64,000 bases of DNA from Oegoconia quadripuncta (taxonomy: Eukaryota > Arthropoda > Insecta > Lepidoptera > Autostichidae), in assembly GCA_949316235.1 (NCBI GenBank), contig OX438748.1, positions 32,482,836-32,546,835 of the forward strand, written 5' to 3'. Positions within the stretch are counted from its first letter, which is position 1; each line of letters begins with the position of its first letter. Shown here one piece after another: positions 58,432 to 64,000 of the stretch. Under the pieces are notes generated by a model. The model was not told where the DNA came from. It did no database searches and worked only from the letters and a program-made list of their open reading frames with translations. The translations under genes were made by a program, and so were the position numbers.

Positions 58432-58802
58432 TTTTGGTAATAAACGTGGGAAAGGACGAGAAAGAACAAGTGAATTATAATAAAAATAAATGCCGCCACT
58501 GCCGCCTGCGACACTTTTGACTTTTTTTTGACAGATGAGAGAGATATTTCTTTTTCCTTGTAATAGGAAAGGCTAAGGAAGTAAAGCCATACTACCTCGT
58601 CGTCAATGTTTTTGACAGCTAAAGCAAAGCAAATTTTTTTTTTCGTTTTATTCATTCCTCTCAGAGAAGGCAAAGGGATCTAAGCCCTGTTTTATTTCTT
58701 CAATTTATAAGTCAGTCTCAGTCAAAACAAGTAATTCGTGGTATACTTGGCGTACAGAGTCTAGTCACGCACGGTCAAGTCATTCTTCAGTAAAGTGGCA
58801 GA
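58432..58802. promoter_or_regulatory. Divergent promoter region between LSM6 and the 71-aa frame
   Basis: Only 371 bases separate the two start codons. No TATA box is obvious for LSM6, as expected for a housekeeping gene. On the plus side TTCAGTAAAG near 58788 resembles the insect initiator TCAGT just before the downstream ATG. The role is inferred from position. Confidence 0.4.
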
Positions 58803-59018
58803 ATGTTTTACAAAAGATTTTGGAGGCTTCTTGTGGGAACCCGAACTACTACTTGTACACCATCACTAACTTTTGCTGCACAATATTCTGCCACAGAATG
58901 CACAAATTATAAGATTTATAAACAAAAATTCAACTTCATTCGCCGAGATCCGGCCAAAAAGCCCAAGCATAGCAAATACAGACAAAAAATCTATGCCTGC
59001 GTTTTGTTTGCTTGCTAA
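58803..59018 (+). CDS. Short possible gene, 71 aa, basic protein of unknown function
   Basis: An unbroken frame starting MFYKRFWRLLVGTRTTTCTP and ending IYACVLFAC. I do not recognise a family. The N-terminal 30 residues are rich in Arg, Thr and Ser with no acid, as in a mitochondrial targeting peptide, and the middle is strongly basic (RRDPAKKPKHSKYRQK). An AATAAA occurs about 40 bases after the stop (near 59057), fitting a short intronless transcript, and the frame is divergent from LSM6 as many small housekeeping genes are. Against it: the C-terminus stops in a hydrophobic stretch, as if a membrane segment were cut short, so the real gene may splice onward or be broken. Confidence 0.45.
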   Translation: MFYKRFWRLLVGTRTTTCTPSLTFAAQYSATECTNYKIYKQKFNFIRRDPAKKPKHSKYRQKIYACVLFAC

Positions 59019-59079
59019 CAAGTAGTATTCATTCATTCAAGACAATGATTGCCATAAAATAAAAAGTCGAAGTTATTCC

Positions 59080-59850
59080 TAGCTTGTAATTGCTTGCTAA
59101 CACTAATGAATTGCATGTATGTGCTTACATGTATTCACGGGCCATGAACTCTTTACTCGCCGCCTAGAGAACCTAACCTACGAATGCCATAACCAAGGAG
59201 TAAATACTCACTAATATCATTCGACACAAACGCATCGCCAAAGCAAAGGAAATTGTTATAATCAGCCAGTTGCTAATCGATACCTCCTACCCTACCAGAC
59301 TGCCCCAGGAAAGAGGTATTATTTTTAAGAGTGTAGCTATAGCATGTATGTAGATTTCTATATAAGGTAACTGTAGCCCAAACGGTGTGATTGATTTTGA
59401 AGTAGTGTTGTCAGATTCGTCTTGACCTGTGTCATACATGTTATGAAAAATTAAATATGGCGCCCGCTATTGAGTTTTTGGTTTCTGTATAGATACCTAT
59501 TAAATTGTTTTTCGTCCTACTTATTAACCAATAACCGTTTGTACAATATGCTCTATTATATGCATTACTCTGTTGACGCTGTGGAGCCCAATATTTAAAT
59601 TGCCACTATAGTGAAAAACTACAAAATTACATTCATTTTTACACTAAATATGTAAATATACTATATAATATACCTACTTTTAATGGATAATATGTAATAA
59701 CTAAATTTCAGCTTCATAGCATTAACAGTTTGTTGCTTATGGCTACGGAACCCTAAAAATTCCGTACTGGTATCTTCAATCACGGAAAAATGGTAGAAAT
59801 AAAACTAATTTAGAATCAATACAAATAACTTTAATATCACAATCATTACA
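59080..59850. other. No gene found between the 71-aa frame and GATAD1
   Basis: Only short chance frames. Nothing recognisable as a repeat family was seen in 59080-59850. The GATAD1 3' UTR must end in here (minus strand); an ATTAAA variant signal is near 59831. Confidence 0.35.
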
Positions 59851-59853
59851 AAT

Positions 59854-62800
59854 CTATGTTCTCTCCTTAGGTTCTAGAGACGTCCAAATAAAGCCGTTGT
59901 AGTTGTTTAGTTCGGAGTCAGTGAGTGGGTAGGGACTGTTGCTGGCTTTGTAGTAGTCAGACGGTGCATGCATTATGAACTCCATGTATTCAAGCTTACG
60001 TGGCAATTCTTCTTCTGGACCTAGAAAAGTTTATTCATCTTTATAAATATAATTCCTTTTGGTGTAGTGGATAGTGACCCTGTCAGCGAAACCAACGGTT
60101 GCGGGTTCGAATCCCGCGAGGGGTAAATGTTTGTGTGATGAATACAAACATTTATTCCCGAGTCATGGATGTTTATATAAATATTTATGTATGTTTATCC
60201 GTTATCTAGTTTCCATAGCACAAGCTTCGCTTAGTTTGGTGACTAGATGATTGGTGGAAGTGTCCGAAATATTTATTATTATTATTCCTATACACATTAC
60301 AGAATTAGGGAAAGATACTTGAGAAAAGGATAGCAATAGTACTACATACTGCATACACAGAATTGAAAGTTGTTTTGTTGTGGACCATAGTGCAGTGTGA
60401 ATGTAGTATGATGTTTGTAGCTAAATAATAATAATTCATACAATTCATGTATATCATGAAGATAATCAACCCTAATTTCTTAAATTCTAGCTTTCTTTTG
60501 GCTTAAGTGGAATTAATTTATCATGGACTTTTTTAGGATGAAAAGAAGTCTTCTCCGGGTCCCAGGCTACCTCTCTCACAAATTTCGATATGATTGGTTC
60601 AGCAGTTGAGGTGTGACAGCTGGACAGACAGACAGCCTATTTATAATGGATTTTCATTTTTTTTCTAATTTTGGGTTATACAAAGAGCTTTATACTCTTT
60701 CTTATAGCCCCATCTTACCTCTTACTTATTATAACCCAGGGAAAATACGGTAAAAAATTAGCTTAGCTAGACATAATTCAGAGCCGACTTATATAATTGC
60801 TATCATAGAGAGGTTAGAGATGTAATTTTGAATAATTAAGCCTAAAAAAAACGACCGCTTAATCTAATTTTTTTTAAAAAACCCTGTTTTTAATGTATCA
60901 ACAATCAATCATTTATTTATTTTTCTCCACATTATAGCATTATTGTTAAGTATAGCTTGGGACTATAATTCTATGTGGAGACTGGTGCCTTAACTAGGGA
61001 AACCTGTCTCAGGTAACCAGGTCTCCGCCCCACGGTTTACGAAAACAAAAAAGAAAGGTTAATATTGATAAAAAAGTAAGAAAGAGACAATGGAAATAAT
61101 TATTGTGTATAGTATGAGTGCATTTGTGTATTGCGTGTGTGGATTTGTGATTGCGCGTGTGCAATTTTGTGATTCCGTGCGTACGTTTATGTATTGCGTG
61201 TATGTGAATTTGTGTTTTGCGTGTTTGTGCATTTGTGTATTGCGAGCGTGCATTTGTAATTGCGTGTGTCCATTTGTGTATTGTATGTGAGCATTTGTGT
61301 ATTGCGTGTGTGCATTTGTGTATTGCGTGTGTGTGTATTTGTGTATTGCGTGTGTGCATTGTATTTACCTTACCTGACAATAAATACTAACTGATATTTA
61401 ATTAGGTAGACTTTTAATATAGTTGTCAAAACAGCAGCATAGTGAGGCATGCATGTGTTCAGCTGAAAATGTTGTTGAGCTGCATTGCTTAAGAAATAAA
61501 ACTAATATTTTATAACGATATTTTCTCTAAATGTTTTGAATTTAGAGAAATACCCATAAATTGAGCATTTTTTTTTAAAAGAAACACATTTTTCAACTTT
61601 AGCTTATTTAGTTACTTACTTAGTACTTGCGTTTCTTACAAATGCTTAATTTTTAGCAATTGTTACTACATTTACAACACTTTAATGTTTGAAGAAAATC
61701 GCGGTTATTCGTTTTTCCGAGGGCAAACCGTATTTTCCCTGGGCTCTAACTTAATCTATGTAACATTAATTCTAGCGAGACACCAATGTCTTTACAAAGG
61801 CAAATAGACTCCGATTAGTCTTACGGAATATTCTATTTAGTCTCTGTTTGATCATAAGTGTCCTTCGTTGTTGCTTGTTCCAGACACTTTCAACCAATAT
61901 ATGGTGTACATCCTCCACAATACCACACACATATGGATTTTCATCATAATTTCCAATTGGAAAATAAATGTATAGTAAAGAAATTCATGCTTGTGTCTTG
62001 ATGAGCCATATGGGTGTCATCAGCGGTACAGTTTGCGAAACAAACATTATCATTGCAAAATTGAATTAGATTTAGTAGAATTACCAATTATATATGTAGC
62101 CGGATCAAACCCTTTCTCTGGTGGTTGACTAGCCTTCGTAGGCAGCAGCCAAGTCACAACAGCACTCTTTTCACAATACTGATCTGTCATAAAGCCACGT
62201 ATCTGTGCGTAATATGTGCCTCCATCTACATCTAACATAGAGACTATATCTCCAACTTGCATGTAGTTGCCCTGGAATAGACAAAGTGATATAAGGTGTT
62301 CTTTACTTAGAGGGTCTAAGGAGGAGTAAGAATGACAATCTTATAATAAGTGAGAATGAGTTATGGGTGTTTGTAAATATTTATTTATGTTTATCCATTA
62401 TCTAGTATCCACAGTACACACTTTGCCTAATTTTGGGGTAGATAATTCGGTGTATAAAGCGTATTATTTAAATAATAATAAAAATAAATAAAATAACTTT
62501 AGACATATACACAGTGCCATCTAGTTCCACAGTAAGCAACTATATGCTTGTGTTGTGGATACCAGATGGTTGATATACTACATAAATACATTTTTTTTTG
62601 TAAATAAATACTTATTATAAATGAAAACGTCCATAACTCGGGTACACATGTCGGTATTCATCACACAAACATATGCCCCTAGCGGGATTCGAACCCGCAA
62701 CCTTTTTGGTATAGTGGTCAGAGTTTCTAACCACTACACCAAACAGGTCGTTTATATACATAAAGCATATTTAATTATTATTATAATATTATAGACGAGC

Positions 62801-63569
62801 AGCATTACTGCTGGTATGTGTATGTCACAGTGTTGGAAGAGTTCACATTGTTCATTATGTTGTTATTCAGTCATCAGTTATTATTTAAGTCATCACTAGT
62901 TTTTTAAAAATTTGTCCAATCTATTCTTGAACGAATTCACTGATTGGGCGGAAACAACCTCTTCCGGCAGCTTATTCCAGGCCTGAACAACACGGTTTGT
63001 TTGATTGTTTGATGGAAAATTGTTTGATTGATTGAATAAAATTTCTAATAATCAGTTATCATATCTCGACTTTTAGATTAAATTATATTGGTATATAATA
63101 TGTCCGAAATATTCATTATTCTTATTATTTTACTGATTGAGTCAGTTTATCGATTTATGTTCTAATTTACCTTAAAAAACACTGAGTCGCTGGTCACTAC
63201 AGTGGCTGTAGCCGTCGGCGCCTTCAATGGCTGCCTTTTAAAAATACTTCTACGGCCCCTACCGCGAGGAGCAGGCGTTTTGGGGACCGCGGGGGCTGGA
63301 GTTTTAGGCTTATATCTAGTGGCCCGTGTACTCTTCCTAGTACCTTTCCCTGTCGCCTTAGCCGGTGTAGATTCACTCTCCTTCCCATTCTTGCTGTCCA
63401 CATCGTCTTTATCATCTTCTTTTTCGACTTTTATATCAATGAGCTCGACTCTAGCCTCTTTTGAGACATTATTAGTAAGATGACACTCGTTGCATATTTG
63501 CCCATTCTCAGCGCTCCGCCAGAGTAGCGAGTCGTTAGTATCGCATTGCACACATATTGGTTTTGGCAT
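59854..63569 (-). CDS. GATAD1: GATA zinc-finger domain-containing protein 1
   Basis: Three exons, 63569-63171, 62271-62085 and 60020-59854 (TAG), join in frame (phases 0 and 1; donors gtaaat and gtaatt, acceptors ccag and ctag) to 250 aa; the human protein has 269. The N-terminus carries one GATA-type zinc finger with Cys6, Cys9, Cys26 and Cys29 (C-x2-C-x16-C-x2-C). A Lys/Glu and then Arg/Pro-rich linker follows (residues 45-115). The conserved C-terminal half starts in exon 2 (YYAQIRGFMTDQYCEKSAVV, then TWLLP and FDPATYIIG) and ends in exon 3 with PRKLEYMEFIMHAPSDYYK. Known vertebrate GATAD1 is a nuclear protein found with KDM5A, EMSY and SIN3B at H3K4me3-marked promoters. Intron 2 contains a 22-bp minisatellite and a SINE, intron 1 two SINEs and a LINE end. 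Confidence 0.95.
60058..60290 (+). repeat. SINE family A, full copy in GATAD1 intron 2
   Basis: TTTTGGTGTAGTGGATAGTG, B box GGTTCGAATCCCGCG and ATTATTATTATT tail. Of the copies here it is the closest to a consensus. It is antisense to GATAD1. Confidence 0.82.
61110..61360 (+). repeat. Minisatellite of about 22 bp in GATAD1 intron 2
   Basis: About eleven degenerate units of GCATTTGTGTATTGCGTGTG. A frame on the minus strand through it codes repeats of HTQYTNA type and is not a gene. Confidence 0.85.
62367..62460 (+). repeat. SINE family A, 3' fragment
   Basis: GTAAATATTTATTTATGTTT, ATCCATTATCTAGTATCCAC and TTTGGGGTAGATAATTCGGT; in GATAD1 intron 1. Confidence 0.6.
62503..62752 (-). repeat. SINE family B, full copy in GATAD1 intron 1
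   Basis: Minus strand: TTTGGTGTAGTGGTTAGAAA, B box GGTTCGAATCCCGCT and the complete body; same orientation as GATAD1. Confidence 0.8.
62795..63003 (-). pseudogene. LINE reverse transcriptase C-terminal fragment in GATAD1 intron 1
   Basis: Minus frame TNRVVQAWNKLPEEVVSAQS followed by VNSFKNRLDKFLKN and a stop, then a 3' UTR shared with 29222-29345. Confidence 0.7.
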
Positions 63570-64000
63570 TTTTTAAGGTTTCTGACTTGTTACTTGTAAA
63601 TAGGAGTAAAGTTTAATTTATAAAACATATCGCAAAACAAAGTACCCCGACGCTGTTATGACAGACCAGATCCAAGTTACGCAATATTTCACACTCATGC
63701 TGAACAAAGTCAGTTTCCATTTCTCTCAGACTAACAAAACATATTTCTATAATAGTAACTCTAATTATAACTGTAAAATTAAATAGCTCAATTAATTCTA
63801 TTCACGATTTAATTATACCTGAGGTTTTGCCTTAAAAATTATTGATATATCAAAATAACAACCTATAATGGAACGTGAAATGGTAAGCCACGATTCTAAA
63901 ACCGCAAAATATTAAAAACTATACTGTCAAATAAAGAAGCGCCACCTAGTATTGAGTAGCTGACACTAAAACATAGCGCCTTCTCTCGTCCAATAGCGTG
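63570..64000 (-). promoter_or_regulatory. 5' flank of GATAD1
   Basis: Up to the window end there is AT-rich sequence upstream of the GATAD1 start codon, with no repeat family or further coding exon that I recognise. Its role as a promoter is inferred from position only. Confidence 0.3.

Noticed and set aside
58428..58673. 81-codon minus frame upstream of LSM6
   Set aside because: It lies in the LSM6 promoter/5' UTR in another frame and has no motif.
61110..61360. CRISPR-like regular repeats
   Set aside because: Degenerate head-to-tail units without unique spacers, in a eukaryotic intron.
61009..61380. Minus-strand frame with His-Thr-rich repeats
   Set aside because: Translation of the 22-bp minisatellite in GATAD1 intron 2; no start context or homology.
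1..64000. Virus-derived or endogenous viral genes
   Set aside because: No capsid, envelope, polymerase or integrase frame of viral type was recognised; all reverse transcriptase traces are non-LTR.

Overview
This is a piece of a eukaryotic nuclear genome, almost certainly from a moth or butterfly (Lepidoptera). The DNA is AT-rich and genes have GT/AG introns of about 0.6 to 4 kb. The space between exons is packed with tRNA-derived SINEs, foldback MITEs, RTE- and Jockey/CR1-type LINE fragments and Tc1/mariner relatives of the kind common in lepidopteran genomes. There is no operon structure, CRISPR array or rRNA. Every tRNA-like sequence I found is the head of a SINE.

Layout. 1-18.5 kb: no supported gene; foldback elements, a deletion derivative of a long-TIR Tc1/mariner transposon (8824-9696), SINEs and MITEs, with a long unassigned stretch from about 13.8 to 18.5 kb. 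18.8-34.3 kb, plus strand: a complete ten-exon gene for a calcium-independent phospholipase A2 gamma (PNPLA8-like, 590 aa). Its introns hold many insertions, including an apparently intact Tc1/mariner-superfamily transposon (22157-24016, 463-aa transposase, 38-40 bp inverted repeats) close to the DD82E/Sailor group. 34.3-43.4 kb: repeat-rich, with an exact 82-bp palindrome at 39020-39101. 43.4-49.0 kb and 52.6-54.5 kb, plus strand: two small genes for secreted peptides (77 and 103 aa), both with a signal peptide and an L-Y-G-(Y/F) motif; I cannot name them. 56.0-58.4 kb, minus strand: a complete two-exon LSM6. 58.8-59.0 kb, plus strand: a short possible gene in divergent arrangement with LSM6. 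59.9-63.6 kb, minus strand: a complete three-exon GATAD1.

The genes do not form a pathway. PNPLA8 is a membrane phospholipase, LSM6 is a subunit of the U6 snRNA / mRNA-decay LSm ring, GATAD1 is a chromatin-associated zinc-finger protein, and the two peptides are presumably exported. The most distinctive features are how the mobile elements touch the genes: a MITE end supplies the likely branch point and pyrimidine tract of PNPLA8 exon 8, another MITE ends 38 bp before exon 5, and a pair of about 100-bp inverted repeats brackets the last exon of the 103-aa peptide gene. All splice models were built by eye from reading frame and GT/AG sites, without transcript data.
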